Shown here: in pieces, positions 56,267 to 64,000 of the stretch
Layout of the letters: each line of letters opens with the position of its first letter
How positions within the stretch are numbered: the stretch's first letter is position 1
Assembly (NCBI GenBank): GCA_963709325.1
Contig: CAVPVV010000003.1
Coordinates: 682,001 to 746,000 of the forward strand
Reading direction: 5' to 3'
DNA from: VFZN01 sp963709325
GTDB lineage: Bacteria > Acidobacteriota > Vicinamibacteria > Vicinamibacterales > UBA2999
DNA length: 64,000 nucleotides
The notes under the pieces: model-generated
What the model was told of the DNA's origin: nothing
Databases searched by the model: none
The model's input: the letters and a program-made list of their open reading frames with translations, nothing else
Program-made: the position numbers and the translations under genes

Positions 56267-56341
56267 TGGCTCCTCGGGCTGGATTCGAACCAGCAACCCT
56301 CCGGTTAACAGCCGGATGCTCTGCCGTTGAGCTACCGAGGA
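56267..56341 (-). tRNA. tRNA-Asn(GTT)
   Basis: Seventy-five bases including an encoded CCA. The acceptor stem is TCCTCGG (56341-56335) with CCGAGGA (56277-56271), discriminator G. The anticodon stem TCCGG/CCGGA encloses CTGTTAA with anticodon GTT. The T arm is CTGGTTCGAATCCAG. All parts fit a standard elongator tRNA. Its 3' end is duplicated at 19908 and 52559. Confidence 0.95.
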
Positions 56342-56571
56342 ACGCGGCAGGACGCACGCGCCGCATGTGGACGTGCCACGGCGCGCAAACGAATTCCTAT
56401 CGTAAACCGATCCGCGCCATCCCGGCAACACCCCGACGCGGTGTCACCAGGCCTCAGACCGCGCCACCAGGTCGGTGCCAGCCCTTCGAGCAGCATATGA
56501 CGGCCGTCATATCGCGCCGGCGCGAGGACCGCTAGCGTAGCCCCAGTCAGATTGCCTGAAGGAGGCCAACC

Positions 56572-56973
56572 ATGCGGTCACGAACCATTGTCGGATCGCT
56601 TACGTGTCTCGCCATCCTGGCGCTCGCGTACACCGTCTCGGCCCGCGCCGCCGCATCCGCCGTGAAATGGGCGCTCGTGAACATGACCGAGACCACGTGG
56701 ATCGCCGGTCGGTTCGTCAGCGGCCCGGTCATGTTCGAGCATGACGACGCGAGGATGGCCCGCGGCGAACCGTGCACGCGCGTGCTCAGGTTCCTGCCGG
56801 GCAAGGGCCCGGCTGAAGAACTCGTCGCCTTCCACTGCAAGCCCCGCTGGGGCCAGGCACCGGCACAGTTCAAGGCCGCGACCGATCGCCTGCCAGACGG
56901 GATGCGGGTGCTCACCGAGTACCAATTCGCCGGAGACGAAGAGGCTCACGGCGTTCCGAGCAAGGCCCAGTAG
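56572..56973 (+). CDS. Small secreted protein of unknown function
   Basis: 133 residues with GGAGG seven bases before the ATG. The signal peptide (SLTCLAILALAYTVSARAA) leads into VKWALVNMTETTWIAGRFVSGPVMFEHDDARMARGEPCTRVLRF and FHCKPRWGQAPAQFKAATDR. The HDDARMARGEPC segment recurs in small exported acidobacterial proteins of unknown function, where two cysteines (here Cys67 and Cys87 by rough count) likely form a disulfide. It is a single gene in the 56.4-57.0 kb interval. Confidence 0.75.
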   Translation: MRSRTIVGSLTCLAILALAYTVSARAAASAVKWALVNMTETTWIAGRFVSGPVMFEHDDARMARGEPCTRVLRFLPGKGPAEELVAFHCKPRWGQAPAQFKAATDRLPDGMRVLTEYQFAGDEEAHGVPSKAQ

Positions 56974-57051
56974 CCGAGATCTCTTCCACCCGATCGAGGC
57001 GAGGCATGGATCCCAGCCATGCCCCGGCCTCCTCTCGTCGCGCGTCTGCTC

Positions 57052-57384
57052 TCAGCCCCGCAGCATGATCAGCAGCATGCGCGACGAGGCGCTGGCTTCG
57101 AGCGCGTGCGGCACATTGGCCGGCATGCGGACGATGTCGCCGCGGCGCGCCTCGACAGCCTGCCCACCGATGGTGAGGACGAGCATTCCCTCGAGCATCA
57201 GCACCAGCGCTTCGAACGGTGACGTGTGCTCGGTCAGGCCCTCACCAGCCGCGAAGGCGAACAGGGTCACGCTGCCTCCGGCGCTCTTCGACAGCACGCG
57301 GCTGGCAATGCCGTGCTCGGCAGGCGTGATCAGATCGACGAGGCGCAGCGCCTCGGCGGCAGCAATCGTCCCAGTAGCAGGCAT
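57052..57384 (-). CDS. Cupin domain protein
   Basis: 110 residues, one RmlC-type cupin. Motif 1 is GEGLTEHTSPFEALVLMLEGMLVLTIGG (with His, Glu and Glu candidates for a metal), and motif 2 is RRGDIVRMPANVPHALEA, whose histidine completes the site. Small single cupins bind metals and act as isomerases, dioxygenases or storage proteins. The reaction is not predictable. It starts ten bases after the methyltransferase stop, with AGGA upstream, so the two are one operon. Confidence 0.88.
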   Translation of the reverse strand: MPATGTIAAAEALRLVDLITPAEHGIASRVLSKSAGGSVTLFAFAAGEGLTEHTSPFEALVLMLEGMLVLTIGGQAVEARRGDIVRMPANVPHALEASASSRMLLIMLRG

Positions 57385-57394
57385 ATGGAGATCC

Positions 57395-58069
57395 TCAAGA
57401 AAGGCGAAAACCGGCTTCGTAGATGACCGGCGTCCCCGCGGAGCGGACGAGGCCGGGTGCGGGGACGTTGAGCTCGCGGAGCGGCAGCGCCGGGTCCGGC
57501 ACGAAGCCGGCCGTGCCCAGTTCCTCGATTAGTTGATCCTCGGTCAGAAAGACCTGCGGACCGCCGGAGAACTGCGTGAAGACGAACGATTCATCGGCGA
57601 CAGGTGTCGCCGTCGGCGGCAGCGTGCGGCGGGAGAAGGTGAACACGAACAGCGCGGCACCGGCCGTTCCCACGCGCGCCGCCTCTGCGATTGCCTGTCG
57701 GAGCTCGAGCCCGGTGCGGGCCAGGTTCCAGATGCCGTGCGCGATGATCAAATCGACGGTGCCACTGCGGACCGGCAACGCGTCCATCGGCGCCAGGACG
57801 AGACGCAGATCGACGCCGGCTCCCCGCTCAGACGCTGCAGCCAGCATAGGCCACGACAAATCCGTGCCGATGACCGGCAATCCCGACCGGGCGAGCGGTA
57901 CGGCATTGCGTCCAGCACCGCAGCCGATGTCGAGCACGCGCATTCTCGCGCGATGACGCTGCCGCTCGGCGTACGCCATGAGTACAGGATTTGGTGCCGA
58001 CTTCGAGAACCCGGCTACGGTACCGGGCGCGCTCCATGCCGATCCGGCCAGCGGGTCCACACCGACCAC
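57395..58069 (-). CDS. Class I SAM-dependent methyltransferase
   Basis: 224 residues from a GTG at 58069. Motif I is VLDIGCGAGRNAVPLA near residue 46, motif II PVIGTDLSWPML, and motif IV VDLIIAHGIWNLA. The C-terminal half contains FVFTFSRRTLPP, then QVFLTEDQLIEELGTAGF, as in small-molecule methyltransferases of the UbiE/Methyltransf_11 group. The substrate is unknown. The cupin downstream is cotranscribed. Upstream is the stop of the GT2 gene, 54 bases away on the same strand, so read-through from that operon is possible. Confidence 0.88.
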   Translation of the reverse strand: MVGVDPLAGSAWSAPGTVAGFSKSAPNPVLMAYAERQRHRARMRVLDIGCGAGRNAVPLARSGLPVIGTDLSWPMLAAASERGAGVDLRLVLAPMDALPVRSGTVDLIIAHGIWNLARTGLELRQAIAEAARVGTAGAALFVFTFSRRTLPPTATPVADESFVFTQFSGGPQVFLTEDQLIEELGTAGFVPDPALPLRELNVPAPGLVRSAGTPVIYEAGFRLS

Positions 58070-58123
58070 TATGCGGCGACTCGAACGCAGTCGCCATGAT
58101 CGGCGTCATGCCGCCGCTAGGGG

Positions 58124-59569
58124 TTACTTGGGCGAGACTGCCGGTGGACGAGCGCCAGGGACCGGATCCACGAACCCCTTCCGGACCATCTGTCCCCAAC
58201 CCTGCCGGCCCCTGAAGAAGTCCCACATCCCTCGCAGCCGCCACCACGTCGTCAACTGGCGATAGCCGCAGTTCTCCAGCACGCCCACGATAACCAGAAG
58301 TACCAGGTCGCGGCTCCGCGGGTAACGCCGGAAGGCGACTTCCTCGAGCAGTACCGAGGTCACCGAGATCAGCGAGCCGAAGGCAATCGCCGTCAGGAAG
58401 AACAGCTGCGCGAACTCGACGTCCACCAGGCCGAACAACAGCCCGGCGCTGTTCAACAGATAGCCGAACGCCTCGACGACCGGGCTGGCGGCCTCGAAGA
58501 CCGCGAAATACGGGAGCGCGAACATGCCGACCGCTCCGTAGCGCGCGCTGCCGATCATCTGCGCGTGCGCCGACAGCACCTGCATCGTCCCGCGATGCCA
58601 GCGGTTGCGCTGGTTGCCGAGGATCCGCGGCGACTCCGGCACCTCGGTCCAGCACACCGGGTCGGGCTGGAAAACGATGCGATAGGGCCGCTGCTGCTGG
58701 CGCATGTAGCGGTGCAACCGGACGATGATCTCCATGTCCTCGCCGATGGTGTCGGTGCGGAATCCGCCGACCTCGACGACGGCATCGCGGCGGAACAGCC
58801 CGAACGCGCCCGAGACGATCAGCAGGCAGTTCATTGCCGACATCGCAACCCGTCCGGCCAGAAACGCCCGCAGGTACTCGACCACCTGGAACCGCGCCAG
58901 CCAGTCCTTCGGCAGCCGCACGCCGGTGACCCGGCCCGCGTCCACCTCGCATCCGTTGACGATGCGAATGATCCCGCCCATCGCCACCGTCGTCGGATCC
59001 TCGATGAACGGCAGGACCGCTCTGACCAGTGCCAGTTCCTCGAGAAGCGAGTCGGCGTCGATGACGCACACGAGATCGTGACGCGCGGCGTTGATGCCGG
59101 CGTTGATCGAATCCGCCTTGCCGCCGTTCACCGTGTCGATCACCACGAGGTCCGGGTGATCGAGAGATCGGTACAAGCCTCGGACCGGTGTCGTGTCGAG
59201 CGGCTGCTGGTACGCCACCGGCGCCCGCACCAGACCGAACGCTTCGACCAGCACGTCGAGGGTGCGGTCGGTAGACCCGTCGTTGACGACCACGACCTCG
59301 AACTGCGGGTAATTGAGCAGGAGCAACCCGCGGAGGCTTTCGGCAATCGTTGATTCTTCGCAAAACGCGGGAACGATCACCGAGATCGGCGGCGTCGCAG
59401 GCGACCGCAGCACGGTGTCGAGCGCTTGCGGCGTCCAGCGCCGACGGTGGCGGACGAGTACCACGAGCGCAACCAGCGAGAACGCCATGTACAGGGCGTT
59501 CAGGGCCAGGAAGTAGACGAGGATGAACACGTCGAACCCCTGGATGAGGCTCGCGACGTAGCCCTTCAT
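58124..59569 (-). CDS. Processive GT2 glycosyltransferase, membrane-bound
   Basis: About 481 residues from the ATG at 59569. The first helix FILVYFLALNALYMAFSLVALVVLV is followed by a GT-A domain: ISVIVPAFCEESTIAESLRG, VVVNDGSTDRTLDVL, VCVIDADSLLEE (DxD) and GLFRRDAVVEVGGF, GEDMEIIVRLH (ED) and QRNRWHRG, the QxxRW motif of processive synthases. Three to four C-terminal helices follow. The family makes beta-linked polysaccharides such as cellulose, poly-GlcNAc or hyaluronan. No PilZ or BcsB partner is seen. The start overlaps the HEAT protein stop by four bases (ATGA), so both are coupled. Confidence 0.92.
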   Translation of the reverse strand: MKGYVASLIQGFDVFILVYFLALNALYMAFSLVALVVLVRHRRRWTPQALDTVLRSPATPPISVIVPAFCEESTIAESLRGLLLLNYPQFEVVVVNDGSTDRTLDVLVEAFGLVRAPVAYQQPLDTTPVRGLYRSLDHPDLVVIDTVNGGKADSINAGINAARHDLVCVIDADSLLEELALVRAVLPFIEDPTTVAMGGIIRIVNGCEVDAGRVTGVRLPKDWLARFQVVEYLRAFLAGRVAMSAMNCLLIVSGAFGLFRRDAVVEVGGFRTDTIGEDMEIIVRLHRYMRQQQRPYRIVFQPDPVCWTEVPESPRILGNQRNRWHRGTMQVLSAHAQMIGSARYGAVGMFALPYFAVFEAASPVVEAFGYLLNSAGLLFGLVDVEFAQLFFLTAIAFGSLISVTSVLLEEVAFRRYPRSRDLVLLVIVGVLENCGYRQLTTWWRLRGMWDFFRGRQGWGQMVRKGFVDPVPGARPPAVSPK

Positions 59570-60636
59570 GAGCGTGCGCGCTCCCAGAGGAAATGGCGCG
59601 CCAACTCGAGGCCGTGGCCGCCGGCGCCGGAACACTCCCGCGCGCGGAGCGCGGCCAGCCCGTCCTCCCCGAGTCGCGACAACGCCCGCGCCCCATGCGC
59701 GGCGACTTCCCATTCATCGTCCAGATGCTGCGCGAGATACGGGACGAAGTCGGAGCGGCCGGCGCGACCGAGCGCCAGGGCGGCATGAGCGCGGACCCGC
59801 TGGTCGGAGTCGGTCAGCGCGCGCAACGCGTGATACGCGACGCGATCGTCCATTCCCGTCACGCCTATCGCGCGCCACGCCGCGGCGCGCAGCGCTGGCT
59901 CGTCGTCACCCGTCCACTCGAGCAACGTCGATCGGGCCGCGGTGCCTCCGACGAGCGCCAGAATCTCCGCGAGCAGCCTTCGGTCTGACGGATCGTCGGC
60001 CTGGATCTCCACGATCGCTTCAGTCACCGCAGGTCCGATCCGTCGCAGCGCCTCGACGAGCCGCGCCTGCTCGTGCCGGGACTGCTGGCCGATGCGCGAC
60101 AGCAGCGCCTGAACCGCCGCGACGTCACCGATCATGCCGAGCGCATCGACCGCTGCGGCGCGAACCTCGTGGTTCGCGCTGTCCAGCAATGCGACGAGGG
60201 CGGGCACCGCATCGCGATCGCGGACCAGTCCCAGGGCATGGGCGGCACGCGCTCTCACCGGCCACGTTCCGCGGCCAAGGCCGGCGCGCCATTCGGCGAT
60301 CAGACCGATCCGCCCGGCGACGAGGCGGGCGCGATCGACCGCCGATCCCCGCATGACCCGCAACGGTTCGAGCAGGGCGCCAGCGACGATCCACCGATGG
60401 CGCCGCGGCATGCGTTCCAGCTGGGCGGCCGTGGAGTCTCGCCCGGCGGGCTCGGCGGTCAGCGCCGCATCGAGCAAAGGCCGGTAGCGCGCACGGATAC
60501 GGACGTGCCGCCAGGTCCGGAACTTCAAGACAACACGCTGCGCGAGGACGAATGCCAGGGCAAACAGGATCGCCACCGAAGCGATCTCCAGCGCGGGAAT
60601 CAGGATGCTCTTGAAGTACTTGGCGACCTCCAGCAT
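59566..60636 (-). CDS. HEAT-repeat membrane protein
   Basis: About 356 residues from the ATG at 60636. One N-terminal helix (IASVAILFALAFVLAQRVVL) anchors a soluble alpha-solenoid with at least seven HEAT units, for example ARAAHALGLVRDRDAVPALVALLDSANHEVRAAAVDALGMIGD and YHALRALTDSDQRVRAHAALALGRAGRSDFVPYLAQHLDDEWEVAAHGARALSRLG. HEAT solenoids are protein-binding scaffolds. It sits between the composite signalling gene (seven bases) and the glycosyltransferase (overlap), so it probably couples the two or holds a secretion complex together. Confidence 0.88.
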   Translation of the reverse strand: MLEVAKYFKSILIPALEIASVAILFALAFVLAQRVVLKFRTWRHVRIRARYRPLLDAALTAEPAGRDSTAAQLERMPRRHRWIVAGALLEPLRVMRGSAVDRARLVAGRIGLIAEWRAGLGRGTWPVRARAAHALGLVRDRDAVPALVALLDSANHEVRAAAVDALGMIGDVAAVQALLSRIGQQSRHEQARLVEALRRIGPAVTEAIVEIQADDPSDRRLLAEILALVGGTAARSTLLEWTGDDEPALRAAAWRAIGVTGMDDRVAYHALRALTDSDQRVRAHAALALGRAGRSDFVPYLAQHLDDEWEVAAHGARALSRLGEDGLAALRARECSGAGGHGLELARHFLWERARS

Positions 60637-60643
60637 CGGCAAG

Positions 60644-63199
60644 CTACTTCAGGAGGCGGCCGACCCGGGCGAGGAGCTCCTGCGGGTTGAACGGCTTGGT
60701 GAGATAGTCGTCGGCGCCGAGCTCGAACGCCCGCATCACGTCCTCCTCCCGGCTGCGCGAAGACACGACGACGACGCGCGGCCGCGCATCGGGCAGCTCC
60801 TTGAGCCGTGCCAGCACGTCGAAGCCGGAACGTTTCGGCAGCGTCAGCTCGAGGACGATGAGGGCGGGTGCGGCGCTCTCCACCTGATGCAGCGCCTGCT
60901 GGCCGTCGAATGCGACAAGGGTTCGGAGACCGGCGGCCTTCAGGCGGGCATCGACGACGTGAACCACATCGGGATCGGCATCCACGATCAGCACCGACCC
61001 CTGGGCCGTGCTGCCACTGGCGCCGTAGATCACCACCGGGGAACCCTCGACGTGCGCGGTGGCCAGCGCCGATTCGGCTTCCGCCAGCATCGGCTCGACG
61101 AAGCGATCCGATGCCGGGCCCGTCGCCGTGACACCGGCACAGGAGGGCGGCAACCCCGCGGCACGGGCGAGGTCCAGTACGCCTGCGATCCGTCGCGCCA
61201 CGACACCGGCGGTGGCGCCGGGCATCAACACCGCCAGCTGCGTTTCGCTGTAGCGGCCGAGCAGGTCCTTGCGGCGCAGGTCGTCGCTGAAGATCGCCGC
61301 GAGATCGGCGATCGCTCCAGGCGCGACCCGCACGAGGCCGAGCGCCGCCGGGCCCTGGCGCAGGATCTCGCGGGCCGCGGCGATGAACGGATCGGCCGCC
61401 ATCAGACCGCCGCCGGCTCGCGGTGCGGGAACCCGGTCGTGCGCGGGCCGGGTCAACGTCCAGCGCACCCGGAGCAGCATCTCCACGGTCTGGACCGGCT
61501 TGGTAAGGTAATCGTCAGCGCCGAGCGCAAACCCCGCCATGCGATCCGCCGTCGAGGCGTGCGACGACACGAGTACGATCGGAATGTTGGCCAGCGCACC
61601 GTTGGCCTTGACGCGACGGCAGACGTCGTGGCCGTCGAGCTCGCCGGCAAGCTCGACGTCGAGAAGGATGAGTTCGGGTCGATCGGCGGCGGCCTGGGTC
61701 ACCGCGCGCCACCCCTGCGCGGTCAGCGTCACGCGATAGCCGGCGGTCTGCAGGTCCTCGACCATCCGCGCTGCCTGGATCGCGTCACTCGTCACGAGCA
61801 GCACATGGGCGCCAACCGCAACGCCCGAAGCCGCTGCCCACGCCGGCGACTCCGCGGCAAGATCCGCCGTAAACGCCGATTGCATCGCCTGGAACACCTT
61901 GCGGGCGCGACCGATCGCGGTGCCCGCGTGCTCCGGGTTCTCCAGCAACCGATCGAGCTCGTCGGCTCGGCTTCCCACCGTCGGCAGACCCACAACCGAC
62001 GCCAGACCGGCCAGCCGGTGCACGATCTGGTGCAACGCCACCACAGGTCCCTGGCTGCCTCTTTCTTCGACCTCCGCGATCAGCTCCTCGATCGACGCAC
62101 AGCGCCGCCGGAAGCCGGCGATGAAGCGGCTGCGCGCTTCACGGAGCGCCGGTTCCGGATCGTCGATCGCCGCAGCCACCGTGACGCGCGACTCGTTTAT
62201 CGCCAGGTTTTTCCCTGAGGCCGACGAACCGAAGTTCGAGGTCAATGCCAGTTCGCTCGCCGGGGATTGGGCGACGGGCTCGCGATCCGTCACCGCGCCG
62301 AGTACGACCATCTTGGCTGACGGGACCGCCAGGATGCGCCCCTGGGTCATTTCTGGACCTGCCGGCGCCGGGCTGATCCCGAGCGGTGCTGGCACCTGCG
62401 CGGCAGCGGCCGCAATCGCAGTGGATGGCGGCGGCACGAGCGACAGCCGCGGACGCCGCTCGGGCAGGTACGGGACCGCGGCTGCCAGTTCTTCAGGCCG
62501 CGCCGAAGGAAAAACTGCCAGCGCATCCTCCGAGCTGAGATTTCCGCTCTCGATCGCCGGTGGCTGATGCGCGGCTACGAACGGGGTCATCTGCTTCGCC
62601 AGCAGCCTGACCATTGCGTCGGCGTCGGGGTGAACACGCTCGCCCGCCGAAGGGTCGAACTCGGCGGTGAGCACGCCGATGACCCGTTCGTCCCGAACGA
62701 TCGGGACGGCAATCCCTGCGAGCCGGCTGCCACGTCTCGGACGCGTGTGCACACGCCGCTCGACACACGCGAGTGCGGTCAGAACGCGTTCCTGTATCGA
62801 CAAGGGACCAAGACGCGAGAGGAGCGCATCGCTGTATCCGTGGGCGGCCAGAATCTCGAGATGTCCGCCGGCGTCGGCGACGCTCCAGATCACCATGCCT
62901 CTCGCGCCGAGCAGCCGCGAGGCCGGCTCGAGGCGTGTCGCAGGAGTGAGCGAGCGCGAACGATCGGCACGAACCATGGCGGTGCTGGTGCTGATGGTGC
63001 TCGTCCTCTCGCTGCGGAAGGCCGTCAGTGGTGAGCTGACGGGAACGCCCTGGATGCCGAGCGTAGCGGGGGACGGCGAACCGCCTCGCCGCCTCCAGAT
63101 CGCCAACGCGATCGCCACGAATACGAGGGCCGCAGTGGCGATCGTCGCCAGCGTCTGGCCGTTCCCGGACGTCACGCAGAATTTATCGGCCATCGTCAT
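60644..63199 (-). CDS. Membrane-anchored GAF-Hpt-REC-GGDEF-like-REC signalling protein
   Basis: About 851 residues from an ATG at 63199. The helix TLATIATAALVFVAIALAIW is followed by a GAF-like domain (LEILAAHGYSDALLSRLGPLS, GIAVPIVRDERVIGVLTAEF), a linker, an Hpt-like helix bundle (VALHQIVHRLAGLASVVG) and REC1 (ILLDVELAGELDGHDV, YLTKPVQ). A GGDEF-fold follows in which the motif reads GRYSETQLAVLMPG, so no cyclase site. The final REC2 (VLIVDADPD, YLTKPFNP) has Glu in ALIVLELTLP where the phospho-Asp should be. It heads the operon with the HEAT and GT2 genes and likely gates polysaccharide synthesis, an inference. Confidence 0.87.
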   Translation of the reverse strand: MTMADKFCVTSGNGQTLATIATAALVFVAIALAIWRRRGGSPSPATLGIQGVPVSSPLTAFRSERTSTISTSTAMVRADRSRSLTPATRLEPASRLLGARGMVIWSVADAGGHLEILAAHGYSDALLSRLGPLSIQERVLTALACVERRVHTRPRRGSRLAGIAVPIVRDERVIGVLTAEFDPSAGERVHPDADAMVRLLAKQMTPFVAAHQPPAIESGNLSSEDALAVFPSARPEELAAAVPYLPERRPRLSLVPPPSTAIAAAAAQVPAPLGISPAPAGPEMTQGRILAVPSAKMVVLGAVTDREPVAQSPASELALTSNFGSSASGKNLAINESRVTVAAAIDDPEPALREARSRFIAGFRRRCASIEELIAEVEERGSQGPVVALHQIVHRLAGLASVVGLPTVGSRADELDRLLENPEHAGTAIGRARKVFQAMQSAFTADLAAESPAWAAASGVAVGAHVLLVTSDAIQAARMVEDLQTAGYRVTLTAQGWRAVTQAAADRPELILLDVELAGELDGHDVCRRVKANGALANIPIVLVSSHASTADRMAGFALGADDYLTKPVQTVEMLLRVRWTLTRPAHDRVPAPRAGGGLMAADPFIAAAREILRQGPAALGLVRVAPGAIADLAAIFSDDLRRKDLLGRYSETQLAVLMPGATAGVVARRIAGVLDLARAAGLPPSCAGVTATGPASDRFVEPMLAEAESALATAHVEGSPVVIYGASGSTAQGSVLIVDADPDVVHVVDARLKAAGLRTLVAFDGQQALHQVESAAPALIVLELTLPKRSGFDVLARLKELPDARPRVVVVSSRSREEDVMRAFELGADDYLTKPFNPQELLARVGRLLK

Positions 63200-63300
63200 C
63201 CGCTCACGAGTGTGAAGCGACGCGCATCGACACGCGGGCCCGGGCACCCCTGCAATTGGGCGTGAATGAGGCCGATACCCATGGGCGGAAAGAGAAGAGC

Positions 63301-63335
63301 AAGGCAGAAGGCAGAAGGCAAAAGGCAGAAGGCAG
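63301..63335 (+). repeat. Five tandem AAGGCAR heptamers before yaiO-like gene
   Basis: Five contiguous seven-base units, four AAGGCAG and one AAGGCAA, end three bases before the GTG at 63339. They occupy the place where the ribosome site should be, and each unit is itself weakly Shine-Dalgarno-like (AAGG). Copy-number change would alter spacing or, for an upstream start, the frame. Confidence 0.8.
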
Positions 63336-63338
63336 AAC

Positions 63339-64000
63339 GTGCGCAGACTGGCGATTGGAACCGGTGCGGTGCTGCTGGCAGCGGCGGTGCTCGCTCCCCG
63401 CGCAGCCGGGGCGCAGGGGCGGCCGTCGGAGGTGGTGCTGCGCGAGGCGCGGACGGCTGTTCACGAGGGCCGTCCCTCGACGGCGTTGCGGACGCTCGAA
63501 ACGCAGCTCCAGGCCAGTCCCCGGGACGTGGACTCGCGCCTGCTCTACGGCCTGGTGCTGTCGTGGTCGGGACTGTATGACGATTCGCGCCGGGAGCTCG
63601 AACAGGTGCTGGCGCAGGCGCCCGGTTATACCGACGCGCGTGTCGCGCTGGCTAATGTCGAGTGGTGGTCGGGGCACTACGAACGGCTCTATCAGATTGC
63701 CGGCGACGGCAAGCGTCGGCAACCGGACGATACCAGGTGGCTGGTGTATGAAGCGCGCGCGCTGGCCGGGATGAACCGTCCGGCCGAAGCGCGGCGCACG
63801 CTCGGCACCGTCCTGTCGCGCGAGCCGGGGAACGTCCAGGCCCGTGCGCTGGCCGAGCGGCTCGACGCGCAGCTGCGGCCGTGGCACGCCCAGCTCACCC
63901 ACACCGTCGACTGGTTCGACGACGATCGTGAGTCCTGGAAGGAGACTGCCGCGACGATCGGGCGCCGGACACCGGTAGGAACGGTGCTCACACGCGTGAG
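63339..64000 (+). CDS. yaiO: YaiO-like TPR plus outer membrane barrel protein (3' end outside window)
   Basis: A GTG at 63339 opens 220 codons to the window edge. A signal peptide (RRLAIGTGAVLLAAAVLAP) ends near AAGAQG. Residues about 30-165 are TPR-like: EARTAVHEGRPSTALRTLETQLQASPRDVDSRLLYGLVLSWSGLYDDSRRELEQVLAQAPGYTDARVALANVEWWSGHY. RPWHAQLTHTVDWFDDDRESW then starts a beta-barrel, as in YaiO (TPR then barrel). YaiO-type proteins accompany polysaccharide synthases and presumably form the outer membrane export pore. It is divergent from the signalling/HEAT/GT2 operon, which supports that role. Confidence 0.82.
   Translation, partial: MRRLAIGTGAVLLAAAVLAPRAAGAQGRPSEVVLREARTAVHEGRPSTALRTLETQLQASPRDVDSRLLYGLVLSWSGLYDDSRRELEQVLAQAPGYTDARVALANVEWWSGHYERLYQIAGDGKRRQPDDTRWLVYEARALAGMNRPAEARRTLGTVLSREPGNVQARALAERLDAQLRPWHAQLTHTVDWFDDDRESWKETAATIGRRTPVGTVLTRV

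Noticed and set aside
62567..63215. Plus-strand frames inside the composite signalling gene
   Set aside because: They overlap the GAF-like domain on the opposite strand and lack any recognisable domain.

Overview
This is a GC-rich, mostly chromosomal bacterial window that looks like a soil Acidobacteriota, probably of the Vicinamibacteria type. That is an inference from family content, not from a marker gene. The signs are two large MacB/FtsX-type permeases (one next to PadR), a TonB receptor with an N-terminal carboxypeptidase-regulatory domain, a VWFA-related secreted protein, a Ser/Thr kinase fused to TPRs, a cytochrome c/copper-monooxygenase-like protein and several small HXXEE, VOC and RibD-type genes. 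Many long antisense ORFs are only GC-bias shadows.

Layout. 1-9.9 kb holds housekeeping and stress genes: DUF3455, an MBL hydrolase, an FMN reductase, YjbR, a heme/copper protein operon, DinB, an F420-reductase-like protein, an alpha/beta hydrolase, and NRAMP followed by UspA. 10-18.8 kb holds a VWA protein, a class II UvrA, an M28-like protein without its catalytic Glu motif, a HbpS/GlcG protein and a permease. 18.9-25.2 kb holds an ArsR-VOC operon with a readable promoter and operator, a TonB receptor and an S9 lipoprotein peptidase. 25.2-37 kb is accessory: a recombination scar made of four gene fragments, a histidine kinase, two RibD/DHFR-like proteins, a TPR-LuxR regulator, two flavoproteins, a TPR kinase, and remnants of PIN-toxin, TetR and YihY genes. 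37-43.5 kb holds a phosphorelay (multi-PAS hybrid kinase with a frameshift, then a receiver-ATPase) followed by a CopB-type copper ATPase. 43.5-56.3 kb holds HXXEE proteins with TetR, PadR plus a frameshifted permease, a BtpA/PfkB/PsuG operon whose PsuG has lost its middle, a broken Cys-rich protein, and a quinol-type nitric oxide reductase, ending at tRNA-Asn(GTT). 56.5-64 kb holds a small secreted protein, methyltransferase-cupin, and an operon of a composite signalling protein, a HEAT-repeat membrane protein and a GT2 glycosyltransferase, divergent from a partial YaiO-like gene.

The main non-gene signal is a set of repeats tied to tRNA-Asn. The last 22 bases of the tRNA recur in direct orientation at 19908 and 52559, each followed by the same roughly 130-base module. 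That module ends in a short reading frame which, in two copies, differs only by synonymous changes. These repeats roughly bracket the pseudogene-rich part of the window and may be attachment-site scars of an element whose integrase is not present here. The other candidate system is the signalling protein/HEAT/GT2/YaiO locus at the right edge, whose receiver and GGDEF-like domains carry degenerate active sites.
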